A DNA stretch of 7,532 bases from an uncultured Eubacterium sp. (GCA_910589045.1 CAJUSH010000070.1:1-7532), one strand, 5' to 3'; numbered from the stretch's first letter, positions 1 to 6,570 are shown. Notes: a model not told the origin generated them from the letters alone. Translations and numbers: made by a program.

Positions 1-36
1 TTTTTTGAATATTCTGTGAACTGTATTAAAAAGTCC

Positions 37-66
37 TTGACAACTCGTCACAGGGTATGCTACTTA
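37..66 (+). promoter_or_regulatory. Sigma-A-type promoter, distal, upstream of pfkA
   Basis: A perfect -35 box TTGACA (37-42) is followed after 18 bp by TACTTA (61-66). A TG at 58-59 forms an extended -10 (TGnTACTTA). Transcription would start near 73 and leave a ~127-nt leader before the phosphofructokinase start codon. The T-rich first bases of the window (1-6) could be the tail of a terminator for an upstream gene, but the hairpin would lie outside the window. Confidence 0.6.
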
Positions 67-99
67 AAGGGTTCGTGCTCATTGTATTATAAATTTTGG

Positions 100-128
100 T
101 TGAGCCTGAAAATGAAATCGTATATAAT
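100..128 (+). promoter_or_regulatory. Sigma-A-type promoter, proximal, upstream of pfkA
   Basis: TTGAGC (100-105), a 17-bp spacer and a perfect TATAAT (123-128). The start of transcription would be near 135. This is probably the main promoter of the pfkA-dnaX-ybaB-recR unit, because spacer and -10 are both ideal. The predicted start also makes the upstream in-frame ATG at 143 nearly leaderless, which argues against using that ATG. Confidence 0.7.
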
Positions 129-184
129 AGAAGATAATCGGAATGTTTTACGAAACATCAAAAAAAACGCGTTTCAAAAACGGG

Positions 185-190
185 AAAGGA
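185..190 (+). promoter_or_regulatory. Ribosome binding site that sets the pfkA start
   Basis: AAAGGA lies 9 nt before the ATG at 200. The alternative in-frame ATG at 143 has no such site, and the 19 residues it would add are basic and unlike any phosphofructokinase N-terminus, whereas the protein from 200 begins directly with the family's first beta strand. Confidence 0.75.
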
Positions 191-199
191 AAAGATGAC

Positions 200-1273
200 A
201 TGAAAAGAATTGGTTTATTGACAAGCGGCGGCGACTGCCAGGCATTGAATGCTGCGATGCGGGGCGTCGTAAAGGGCATGAGCGAGAGCACGAGGGATCT
301 GGAGGTTTACGGCTTCTTAAACGGCTATAAGGGTCTCATTTACGGAAATTATAAGCTTCTCACATCCGCGGATTTCTCCGGTATTCTGACAAAGGGCGGA
401 ACGATCCTCGGCTCCTCCCGTCAGCCCTTCAAGCTGATGCGCACACCCGATGAGAAGGGACTCAACAAGGTTGAGGCGATGAAGCAGAACTATTACAAGC
501 TGAATCTGGACTGCCTGGTTATCTTAGGCGGAAACGGCACGCAGAAAACCGCAAATCTGCTGCGCGAGGAGGGTCTGCACATCATCCATCTGCCCAAGAC
601 CATCGACAACGATATTTACGGCACCGACGTGACCTTCGGCTTCCAGAGTGCGATCAACATTGCCTGTGATGCTATCGACTGTATCCATACCACGGCGGCA
701 TCCCATGACCGCGTGTTTATCGTGGAGGTTATGGGCCACAAGGTAGGCTGGCTGACGCTTTACGCTGGTATGGCTTCCGGCGCGGATATTATTTTGCTGC
801 CCGAGATCCCCTATGATATCGATAAGGTGATCGACGGCATCGAAAAGCGTAAGAAGGCGGGCAAGGGCTTTACGATCCTGGCGGTTGCGGAGGGCGCGAT
901 CTCCAAGAAGGATGCAAAGCTCTCCAAGAAGGAACTGAAGAAAAAGATGGAAAATTACAAGTATCCGTCTGTTTCTTATGAAATCGCGGAAATGATCAAT
1001 AAAAAAACCGGTATTGAGGTGCGCGTGACCGTGCCCGGGCATACGCAGCGCGGCGGAAGCCCCTGCCCGTATGACCGTGTGCTCTGTACGAGACTCGGCG
1101 CGGAGGCTGCAAAGGCGATCATGGACGAGGATTATGGCTACATGATCGGAATGGTCAACGGAAAAGTAAAGCGTGTACCGCTTGGCGAGGTTGCGGGCAA
1201 GCTGAAAATGGTAAAGCCCGATTCCCAGATCATTAAAGAGGCAAAATATACAGGAATCAGTTTTGGTGATTAA
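200..1273 (+). CDS. pfkA: 6-phosphofructokinase, ATP-dependent type of the mixed-substrate group
   Basis: Phosphorylates fructose 6-phosphate to fructose 1,6-bisphosphate, the committed step of glycolysis, in the cytoplasm. The 357-residue product shows the family signatures in order: the N-terminal TSGGD loop (8-12), GGNGT (110-114), PKTIDND (132-138) with catalytic Asp136, EVMGH (176-180), VAEGA in the C-terminal half, and GHTQRGGSP (280-288), which binds the sugar phosphate. By family knowledge, Gly at the GGxG position (Gly113, E. coli Gly104) indicates ATP use, while PPi enzymes carry Asp there. Lys133 instead of Gly (E. coli Gly124) is typical of PPi enzymes and of the actinobacterial/clostridial mixed group. 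Asn112 replaces the usual Asp/Glu, and His180 replaces the usual Arg of MGR. It is the first gene of the unit; dnaX follows after 2 nt. The start at 200 is set by AAAGGA. The family is certain; the phosphate donor is an inference. Confidence 0.93.
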   Translation: MKRIGLLTSGGDCQALNAAMRGVVKGMSESTRDLEVYGFLNGYKGLIYGNYKLLTSADFSGILTKGGTILGSSRQPFKLMRTPDEKGLNKVEAMKQNYYKLNLDCLVILGGNGTQKTANLLREEGLHIIHLPKTIDNDIYGTDVTFGFQSAINIACDAIDCIHTTAASHDRVFIVEVMGHKVGWLTLYAGMASGADIILLPEIPYDIDKVIDGIEKRKKAGKGFTILAVAEGAISKKDAKLSKKELKKKMENYKYPSVSYEIAEMINKKTGIEVRVTVPGHTQRGGSPCPYDRVLCTRLGAEAAKAIMDEDYGYMIGMVNGKVKRVPLGEVAGKLKMVKPDSQIIKEAKYTGISFGD

Positions 1274-1275
1274 GC

Positions 1276-2859
1276 ATGGCATACACAGCGTTATACCGGA
1301 AGTTTCGTCCGGGCGAGTTTGAGGAAGTAAAGGGGCAGGGGCATATCGTAACGACCCTGAAAAACCAGATAAAGGCAGACCGTATCGGGCATGCGTACCT
1401 CTTCTGCGGTACGCGGGGAACCGGAAAGACGACTGTGGCGAAAATTTTTGCAAAGGCTGTCAATTGTGAGCATCCGGCGGATGGGAGTCCCTGCGGGACG
1501 TGTGCTTCCTGCAGGGCGATTGCGGCCGGAAGCTCGATGAATGTTATTGAGATTGACGCCGCTTCCAATAACGGTGTGGACAACATACGCGAGATTAAGG
1601 AAGAGGTGAATTATTCGCCGACGGAGGGGCGTTTCAAGGTCTATATCATTGACGAGGTTCATATGCTCTCAATCGGGGCCTTTAATGCGCTCTTAAAAAC
1701 GCTGGAGGAGCCTCCCTCCTACGTAATCTTTATACTGGCGACTACGGAGGCACACAAAATTCCCATCACGATTCTCTCCCGCTGTCAGAGATACGATTTC
1801 AGGCGCATTTCCATCGATACGATCGCGGCACGCTTAAATGACCTGATTGCGCGTGAGGGCGTGGAGGCAGAGGAAAAAGCGATCCGCTATGTGGCGAAGG
1901 CCGCGGACGGTTCCATGCGCGACGCACTCAGTCTGTTAGACCAGTGCATCGCCTTTTATTTGGGTGAGAAGCTGACCTATGATCATGTGCTTGATGTGCT
2001 GGGAGCAGTGGATACGGAAGTTTTTTCCGGACTGCTGCGCAGCATTCTGGACAAAAATATAACCGGGGCTATCGCACTTTTGGAGGAACTGGTCATTCAG
2101 GGCAGGGAGCTTGGGCAGCTTGTGACGGATTTTACATGGTATCTGCGCAACCTTCTTCTGGTGCAGAGCGCCGACAATATGGAGGAATTACTCGATATTT
2201 CCAGTGAAAATCTGAAGGTGCTCAGGGAAGAAGCTGGAATGGTCAGACCGGAGATATTGATGCGCTATATCCATGTCTTTTCGGAGCTTTTGGGGCAGAT
2301 TAAATATTCTACACAAAAGCGGATTCTCATCGAGATTGCGATCATCAGGCTGTGCCGTCCCGCGATGGACCAGAATGTTTCCGCTCTTTTACAGCGCATG
2401 GACGACCTGGAGAAAAAGGTGGAGAGCGGCGTTTATGCGGCAAAGCTTCCCGAGGCCGCCGACGGGGCTGGCGGGGAGAGGCCGGCGCCTGTCCGAAAAA
2501 AGCCCGAGCTTCCGGAGGCGGTGCCGGAGGATGTGCAGCAGGTTGTAAAAAACTGGAATCTCGTGCTGGGGGATCTTAGCGGACTGATCCGCAATTATCT
2601 GAAGCATGCGCTGCTCTCACTGGGCGGCGGCAATGAACTGCTCATCGTGCTGGAGGATCCGGTTGCGTCCGCGTTTTTAAGTGAGGCGGAGCGCATCGCC
2701 GAGATTACGCAGGCAATTGAAAAAAATATAGGAAAACAGGTATCGGTCCGTATCACCGCGAATGAGACCGGACAGTCCTCCGGGGAGGTCTATGCGGATT
2801 TGAAGCAGCTGATACAGATGGATATTGAAATAGAAGAGGATATGGAAGGAGAATTTTAG
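1276..2859 (+). CDS. dnaX: DNA polymerase III subunit tau (DnaX), with a probable gamma-like frameshift product
   Basis: ATPase of the clamp loader that places the sliding clamp on DNA and organises the replisome. In the 527-residue product: Walker A GTRGTGKTT (45-53); four-cysteine zinc module C64, C73, C76, C79; Walker B VYIIDEVH (122-129); sensor 1 around TTEAHK (156-161); SRC with arginine finger Arg169; sensor 2 GSMRDAL (212-218). The collar domain follows to about 370, then a variable linker (about 380-415) rich in Pro, Glu and Lys, and a C-terminal tau-specific region. The start is 2 nt after pfkA, with GGTGATT (1265-1271) as a likely ribosome site overlapping the pfkA stop, so translation is probably coupled. 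Codons 407-409 hold A AAA AAG, and slipping there would give a 434-residue shorter form (see the frameshift entry). Confidence 0.97.
   Translation: MAYTALYRKFRPGEFEEVKGQGHIVTTLKNQIKADRIGHAYLFCGTRGTGKTTVAKIFAKAVNCEHPADGSPCGTCASCRAIAAGSSMNVIEIDAASNNGVDNIREIKEEVNYSPTEGRFKVYIIDEVHMLSIGAFNALLKTLEEPPSYVIFILATTEAHKIPITILSRCQRYDFRRISIDTIAARLNDLIAREGVEAEEKAIRYVAKAADGSMRDALSLLDQCIAFYLGEKLTYDHVLDVLGAVDTEVFSGLLRSILDKNITGAIALLEELVIQGRELGQLVTDFTWYLRNLLLVQSADNMEELLDISSENLKVLREEAGMVRPEILMRYIHVFSELLGQIKYSTQKRILIEIAIIRLCRPAMDQNVSALLQRMDDLEKKVESGVYAAKLPEAADGAGGERPAPVRKKPELPEAVPEDVQQVVKNWNLVLGDLSGLIRNYLKHALLSLGGGNELLIVLEDPVASAFLSEAERIAEITQAIEKNIGKQVSVRITANETGQSSGEVYADLKQLIQMDIEIEEDMEGEF
2473..2530 (+). promoter_or_regulatory. 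Probable programmed -1 ribosomal frameshift cassette in dnaX
   Basis: The heptamer A AAA AAG (2496-2502) is in the slippery phase of the dnaX frame (codons CGA AAA AAG). This is the same heptamer and phase as the E. coli dnaX site. Upstream lies a purine-rich Shine-Dalgarno-like stretch (2473-2481, e.g. GAGAGG at 2476-2481, 14 nt before the heptamer). Downstream, after a 6-nt spacer, CTTCCGG (2509-2515) pairs with CCGGAGG (2524-2530) around an 8-nt loop: 7 bp, one of them G-U. After the slip the ribosome reads 25 codons in the -1 frame and stops at TAG 2577-2579, giving 434 residues: the ATPase and collar domains plus a short Gly/Ala/Cys-rich tail. Known for E. coli; inferred here. Slippage of RNA polymerase on the A6 run is an alternative route to the same product. 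Confidence 0.7.
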
Positions 2860-2860
2860 G

Positions 2861-3220
2861 ATGGCAAAGAGAGGCGGATTTCCCGGCGGGATGCCCGGAA
2901 ATATGAACAATCTTATGAAGCAGGCGCAGCGGATGCAGCGCCAGATGGAGGAAGCCAGCAAGGAGATTGAGGAGAAGGAAATGACTGCGGCAGCAGGCGG
3001 CGGCGTGGTTGAAGTTACGGTGTCCGGCAAAAAAGAGGTAACAAAGGTCAAGATCGATCCCGAGGCCGTGGATCCCGATGATGTAGAGATGCTTGAGGAC
3101 CTGATCATGGCGGCAACGAACGAGGCGCTGCGCCAGATGGATGAGTACTCCCAGCAATCCATGTCAAAAATTACCGGCGGAATCGGAGGTATGGGCGGAT
3201 TGGGCGGTCTGCCGTTTTAA
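2861..3220 (+). CDS. ybaB: YbaB/EbfC family nucleoid-associated protein
   Basis: Small dimeric DNA-binding protein of the nucleoid, almost always encoded between dnaX and recR in bacteria. The 119-residue product has the typical architecture: a flexible Gly/Met-rich N-terminus (1-14), a helix with the pattern NLMKQAQRMQRQMEE (about 16-30), a central beta hairpin with GGGVVEVTVSGKKEV (about 46-60), KIDPEAVDPDDVEMLEDLI leading into the second helix, and a Gly/Met-rich C-terminal tail. Length is slightly above the usual 100-110 because of the two flexible ends. The ATG is 1 nt after the dnaX stop, with AAGGAG (2846-2851) 9 nt upstream inside dnaX, so translation is coupled. The exact cellular role of the family is still debated; the family assignment is not in doubt. 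Confidence 0.96.
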   Translation: MAKRGGFPGGMPGNMNNLMKQAQRMQRQMEEASKEIEEKEMTAAAGGGVVEVTVSGKKEVTKVKIDPEAVDPDDVEMLEDLIMAATNEALRQMDEYSQQSMSKITGGIGGMGGLGGLPF

Positions 3221-3248
3221 CGGAATCCGGAAAGGATAGGCAGGAAAC

Positions 3249-3845
3249 ATGGACTATTACAGCAAACAGATCAACAGGCTTGTGGAGGCATTGTCCATGC
3301 TGCCCGGCATCGGCTCGAAAACCGCGCAGCGTCTCGCCTTTCACATTTTGAGCATGCCCAGGGAGGATGCCGAGCGTCTGGCGACGTCGATTTCAGAGGC
3401 GCGCAGTAATGTGCGCTACTGCCGGGAATGCTTTACGCTGACGGACGACGAGCGCTGCCCGATCTGCAGAGACGCAAAACGGAACCACAGGGTGATCATG
3501 GTGGTGGAGAATACGAGGGATCTGGCAGCATATGAAAAAACCGGGAAGTTTGAGGGGGTTTACCATGTACTGCACGGTGCGATCTCTCCGATGCTGGGCA
3601 TCGGGCCGGGGGATATTCGTTTAAAGGAGCTCATGCAGCGCCTCCAGGCGGAGGTGGACGAGGTGATCATTGCGACAAATTCCTCGCTGGAAGGCGAGAC
3701 GACCGCAATGTACATCAGCAAGCTAATCAAGCCTACAGGTATTAAGGTAACGCGCATCGCCAGCGGTGTTCCGGTGGGCGGTGATTTGGAATATATTGAC
3801 GAGGTTACGCTGCTGCGGGCACTGGAGGGCCGGACAGAGCTGTAA
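3249..3845 (+). CDS. recR: Recombination protein RecR
   Basis: Ring-forming partner of RecO (and RecF) that helps load RecA on single-stranded DNA at gaps and stalled forks. The 198-residue product has the normal family length and full domain set: helix-hairpin-helix LPGIGSKTAQRLAFHIL (18-34); C4 zinc finger with C58, C61, C70 and C73; a Toprim domain beginning at VIMVVENTRDL (82-92) and including the IIATNSSLEGE segment; and the conserved C-terminal GGDLEYIDEVTL. No key residue is missing. It starts 28 nt after ybaB with purine-rich AAAGGATAGG (3231-3240) as ribosome site. It is the last gene of the unit; a terminator follows. Confidence 0.97.
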   Translation: MDYYSKQINRLVEALSMLPGIGSKTAQRLAFHILSMPREDAERLATSISEARSNVRYCRECFTLTDDERCPICRDAKRNHRVIMVVENTRDLAAYEKTGKFEGVYHVLHGAISPMLGIGPGDIRLKELMQRLQAEVDEVIIATNSSLEGETTAMYISKLIKPTGIKVTRIASGVPVGGDLEYIDEVTLLRALEGRTEL

Positions 3846-3918
3846 GGAATCCCCGCAGACAGGACCTTTTCTCTATATTTTGCACGATTACGATGTAAGA
3901 AACAGAACAGATACAATT

Positions 3919-3956
3919 CGGGTATGGGATGTATTTTCTCAATGCCCGTTTTTTTT
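3919..3956 (+). terminator. Rho-independent terminator after recR
   Basis: CGGGTAT (3919-3925) pairs with ATGCCCG (3942-3948), 7 bp including one G-U, around a 16-nt loop, followed directly by eight T (3949-3956). It lies 74 nt after the recR stop and ends the pfkA-dnaX-ybaB-recR unit. An in-frame ATG at 3929 for the next gene lies inside this hairpin, which rules out that start. Confidence 0.85.
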
Positions 3957-3983
3957 ATTGCGCTAACACGCTTCGGCAAATTT

Positions 3984-4008
3984 TTTACATGCCCTATGTT
4001 ACTGTAAA
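3984..4008 (+). repeat. Inverted repeat upstream of the LysM gene
   Basis: TTTACA (3984-3989) and TGTAAA (4003-4008) form a perfect 6-bp inverted repeat with a 13-nt spacer. A nested pair ACAT (3987-3990) and ATGT (3996-3999) offers an alternative fold. The element lies between the recR terminator and the LysM ribosome site. It could be an operator or part of a promoter: TTTACA also resembles a -35 box, but no good -10 lies at the right distance. No convincing promoter was found in 3957-4020. The function is unknown and chance is possible. Confidence 0.3.
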
Positions 4009-4020
4009 GGCAAAAGCAGA

Positions 4021-4028
4021 AAAGGGGG
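4021..4028 (+). promoter_or_regulatory. Ribosome binding site that sets the LysM gene start
   Basis: AAAGGGGG is 8 nt before the ATG at 4037, separated by CATTTTTT. It selects 4037 over in-frame ATGs at 3929 (inside the terminator) and 3989 (no ribosome site). Confidence 0.75.
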
Positions 4029-4036
4029 CATTTTTT

Positions 4037-5290
4037 ATGGAAAACAGCACGACAGATCACAGCGCAAAAGAGGACAGGCACGGGCTTCGCCTGCCAAAAA
4101 ATATCCGGCAGATCGGCAATATGCAGGGCTCCGCGCGTATTTATATGGAGGACTATGTCTACACCTATCTGCACGGAAGCGGCAGACCGGGCTGGGCAAA
4201 CCGCGGCAGCATATTCCTCGGGAGCAGGCAGCAGGGAAACGGCCAGAAATACATATTTATCAGCGGACTGGTCCGTATTCCCGATCAGGCGTTTACCGAC
4301 GGTGTGCCGGAATTTACAGATCTGATCTGGGGCGGCATCTATCAGGAAATGAAGCAGTTTTACGAGGACGTTGAGATTCTCGGCTGGGGCATGGACGTAT
4401 CCGGTGCCTCCGCGAAGCTGACAAGCGATTTGGAACATATTCACCGGAAAGCCTTTCAGGGGCAGGACAAGCTGATTTTCCTGATAGATTCACTGGAAAA
4501 GGAAGAAGCCTTTTATATTTACGAGAAAAACATGCTGCGTCGACGGGACGGCTATTACGTTTACTACGAAAAAAATCCTCAGATGCAAGAGTACATGATG
4601 CAGGGGAAAACCGAGCGGGAGCAAAAGCCGGAGGTCGATCCCCAGCAGTCCGTTGTCACAAGCTACCGGGCGATTACGGCCGAAAACAGCAAAAAAAGCG
4701 GCAAGGGCTTTCGGGCGTTCGTATACGTGGCTAGCCTGGCACTTTTGGTGGCGGTGTCGGCGATGGGTGTCAATATGATGAGCAATATCGGGAAAATCAA
4801 CAAGCTGGAGGAGACAATTTCCTTTCTGGAAACAGACAAGACACAGGTGGAATCTGATGTAAAGACGCAGCCGGACGAGTCGGATGTGCCGGATGAGCCG
4901 GATGAGTCGGATGCGAAAGCAGGGGAGCCGGATGATAAGCCGGATGAGCTGCAGGGGCATGCTTCCGACCCGGAGCCTGATTCGAAGGACGATGAGGATA
5001 AGCCCGAGGAAATGGCGGCGGATACATCCGGGGAGGAAGAAAAGGATACGGAGCCGTCCGTTGAGCCGCGGAATGAGGATACGCCGGCAGATGATTCCGG
5101 AGAGGATACGAAGGAGACGACCGCTTTTGCGGGACAGGAATATTACATTGTGCAGAAGGGGGAGAGCCTGCTTTCCATCAGCCAGCAAATCTACGGCGCG
5201 GATTACACCGATGAGCTTTGTGTGTTAAACGAGCTGGAGGATGCAAATAAAATATATGCGGGACAAAAGCTTTTATTGTTGGATAAATGA
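4037..5290 (+). CDS. Single-pass membrane protein: MPN/JAMM-like N-terminal domain (catalytically dead), acidic linker, C-terminal LysM
   Basis: 417 residues. About 32-182 is a globular domain predicted cytoplasmic. Its pattern resembles an MPN (JAB/JAMM) fold: GSIFLGSR (57-64) like the GLxLG strand, a strand ending VRIP (79-82), a helix around 92-112, LGWGMDVSGASAKLTSD (115-131) where active enzymes have GWxHSHPxxxxxLSxxD, then KLIFLID (145-151) and YYVYYEKN (173-180). The metal ligands are absent: Asn55 for Glu, Met119 and Val121 for the two His. A basic stretch (KKSGKGFR, 219-226) precedes one membrane helix (about 227-247), giving N-in/C-out topology. A short coiled-coil-like stretch (249-272), an Asp/Glu/Pro-rich linker (273-362) and one LysM (368-416), which by family knowledge binds peptidoglycan, complete it. 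The LysM and topology are well supported; the MPN-like reading is an inference from pattern. It probably links an intracellular partner to the cell wall. No terminator separates it from the next gene, which has its own promoter. Confidence 0.8.
   Translation: MENSTTDHSAKEDRHGLRLPKNIRQIGNMQGSARIYMEDYVYTYLHGSGRPGWANRGSIFLGSRQQGNGQKYIFISGLVRIPDQAFTDGVPEFTDLIWGGIYQEMKQFYEDVEILGWGMDVSGASAKLTSDLEHIHRKAFQGQDKLIFLIDSLEKEEAFYIYEKNMLRRRDGYYVYYEKNPQMQEYMMQGKTEREQKPEVDPQQSVVTSYRAITAENSKKSGKGFRAFVYVASLALLVAVSAMGVNMMSNIGKINKLEETISFLETDKTQVESDVKTQPDESDVPDEPDESDAKAGEPDDKPDELQGHASDPEPDSKDDEDKPEEMAADTSGEEEKDTEPSVEPRNEDTPADDSGEDTKETTAFAGQEYYIVQKGESLLSISQQIYGADYTDELCVLNELEDANKIYAGQKLLLLDK
4870..4949 (+). repeat. 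Degenerate short tandem repeat encoding the acidic linker
   Basis: Units of the kind GCCGGATGA or GTCGGATG recur at 9-12 bp steps (six or seven copies, mutually degenerate). They encode a PDE/SDE/PDD-type run (PDESDVPDEPDESD in part) between the coiled coil and LysM of the membrane protein. Such tracts lengthen and shorten by slippage, which would change the reach of the LysM domain. Confidence 0.6.
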
Positions 5291-5308
5291 TGTGATACAT
5301 GCTATAAT
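5279..5308 (+). promoter_or_regulatory. Extended -10 promoter for the DUF5711-like/cvpA pair
   Basis: TGCTATAAT (5300-5308) is a perfect extended -10. TTGGAT (5279-5284) lies 18 bp upstream as -35. The -35 box overlaps the last codons of the LysM gene (stop at 5288-5290). Transcription would begin near 5315, about 26 nt before the GTG start at 5341. Confidence 0.7.
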
Positions 5309-5340
5309 GGAAGGCAGCTTTAAAAAAAGAAAAGGTAACT

Positions 5341-6570
5341 GTGAAGAAAACGGGCAGTTACAGAGAGAAAACGGTTATGGCAGGTACACAAAAGCATAAT
5401 CTCCGCACTGTAGAGGTGAATCGGGAGGACTTGGATAAAAAACTGAAAAAGCACCGAAGGCGGGTGGGGATATTTGTAATATTTGTGCTTGCGCTTTTTG
5501 GGGCGGCGGCAGTTGCTGCATACATCTATTTCGAAAATAAGGTCTATACTGACTTCGACGTAGTGAGCAGTATCGGTCGCACGGAGACCGACGCCCCCGG
5601 ATTTGCGAATTTTCAGGGGAAGCTGCTCAAGTATACGAATGACGGCGCGCTTTACACGGATCTGGATGGTACCCTTATCTGGAACCAGACCTATGAAATG
5701 GACGATCCGATGCTTGAGATGCGGGGCAGTTATGTGGCGCTCTACGATCTGAACGGCACACAGGTATACATTCTTGATACGGTAAATTTGCAGGGCAGCA
5801 TCCGCACAACGATGCCAATCCAGAAGGTCAGCATTGCAAGTCAGGGTGTGGTGGCGATTCTTATGGAAAATGACGGGACGAGCTATCTGCAGCTGTGCGA
5901 CAGAACCGGGAAGGAGCTTGCATCCGGTGAGCTGCATGTGCAAAACAGCGGCTATCCTCTGGATATTGCCTTATCCGAGGGAGGCGAAAAGCTTGCCGTC
6001 TCCATGCTTGACATCAGTGCAGGCACCGTAAAAACGACAATTGCCTTTTACAATTTCGGAACGGTGGGACAAAATTCCATCGACAAGATTGTCAGCTCTT
6101 ATTCTTATACGGATGTGGTGATCCCCCGTATTCGCTATCTGGCGGAGGATACGATGGCCGCCTTCGGTGATGACCGTGTGATGCTCTTTACCGGAGCACA
6201 AAAGCCCGCGGAGTCAAAAACAATCGAGCTGACGGACGAGGTTAAAAGCATTTTTTATGATCAGAGCCGATTTGGGCTTGTCTATGACGGTGGAAGCGGG
6301 GGAAAAAATCATCGGCTGGAGATTTATAATCTTTCAGGCAATGCGTATATGAAGGTTGATTTTGAGACAGATTATACAAATGTAGAAATTATGGAAAACG
6401 GCGAGGTATGCGTTTTGGGCGAGGACAGCTGCGAGATCTTCAACAAAAAGGGTATATGTAAGTTCCAGTACAGGTTCCAAAAATACTTATATAAGGTCAT
6501 ACCCGGAAAAACGCAGGTTAGTTATACGTTTATTCTGGAGGATGAAACGCAGAGGGTGAAGCTGAAATGA
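5341..6570 (+). CDS. Membrane-anchored beta-propeller-like protein (DUF5711-like)
   Basis: Function unknown. 409 residues from GTG 5341: a basic N-terminus (KKLKKHRRR, about 33-41), one membrane helix (about 42-63), then a ~340-residue domain predicted extracellular. That domain repeats a hydrophobic strand, a D/N-G turn and a strand (e.g. ALYTDLDGTLIWNQT 103-117, ALYDLNGTQVYILD 133-146, LQLCDRTGKELASGE 183-197, RLEIYNLSGNAYMKVDFE 325-342, CEIFNKKGICKF 364-375), as in WD40/PQQ-like propellers. No signal-peptidase site, lipobox or catalytic motif is seen. This layout matches my recollection of DUF5711 proteins of Lachnospiraceae. AAAGG (5331-5335) precedes the GTG closely. ATG at 5377 (397 residues) is an alternative start with a weaker GAGAG site. 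The stop overlaps the next start by ATGA, so it is coupled to the CvpA-like gene, probably as envelope partners. Confidence 0.75.
   Translation: MKKTGSYREKTVMAGTQKHNLRTVEVNREDLDKKLKKHRRRVGIFVIFVLALFGAAAVAAYIYFENKVYTDFDVVSSIGRTETDAPGFANFQGKLLKYTNDGALYTDLDGTLIWNQTYEMDDPMLEMRGSYVALYDLNGTQVYILDTVNLQGSIRTTMPIQKVSIASQGVVAILMENDGTSYLQLCDRTGKELASGELHVQNSGYPLDIALSEGGEKLAVSMLDISAGTVKTTIAFYNFGTVGQNSIDKIVSSYSYTDVVIPRIRYLAEDTMAAFGDDRVMLFTGAQKPAESKTIELTDEVKSIFYDQSRFGLVYDGGSGGKNHRLEIYNLSGNAYMKVDFETDYTNVEIMENGEVCVLGEDSCEIFNKKGICKFQYRFQKYLYKVIPGKTQVSYTFILEDETQRVKLK

Noticed and set aside
143..199. Upstream in-frame ATG that would extend phosphofructokinase by 19 residues
   Set aside because: It has no ribosome site, lies about 8 nt after the predicted transcription start, and the added residues do not resemble the family. 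ATG 200 has AAAGGA at good distance.
524..1453. Long reverse-strand open frame (309 residues) across the pfkA/dnaX junction
   Set aside because: It covers two certain genes on the other strand, and its protein resembles no family I recognise. It is an antisense shadow.
2352..2579. Separate + strand gene of 75 residues inside dnaX
   Set aside because: This frame is the -1 frame of dnaX. Only its last 25 codons are meaningful, as the tail of the proposed frameshift product.
3957..4020. Promoter TTTACA with TAAAGG, or TTCGGC with TATGTT, before the LysM gene
   Set aside because: The first pair has a 15-bp spacer and a poor -10; the second has a poor -35. Neither is good enough to annotate.
3929..4036. 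Longer start (ATG 3929) for the LysM protein
   Set aside because: This ATG lies inside the terminator hairpin loop, and the added 36 residues lack a ribosome site. ATG 4037 follows AAAGGGGG.
3560..4444. Reverse-strand open frame (294 residues) across recR end, terminator and LysM start
   Set aside because: It runs through a clear terminator and two supported genes, with no recognisable motif.
4490..5188. Reverse-strand open frame (232 residues) rich in Leu, Arg and Ile
   Set aside because: The composition is the complement of the acidic repeat and conserved coding of the LysM protein; it is not an independent gene.
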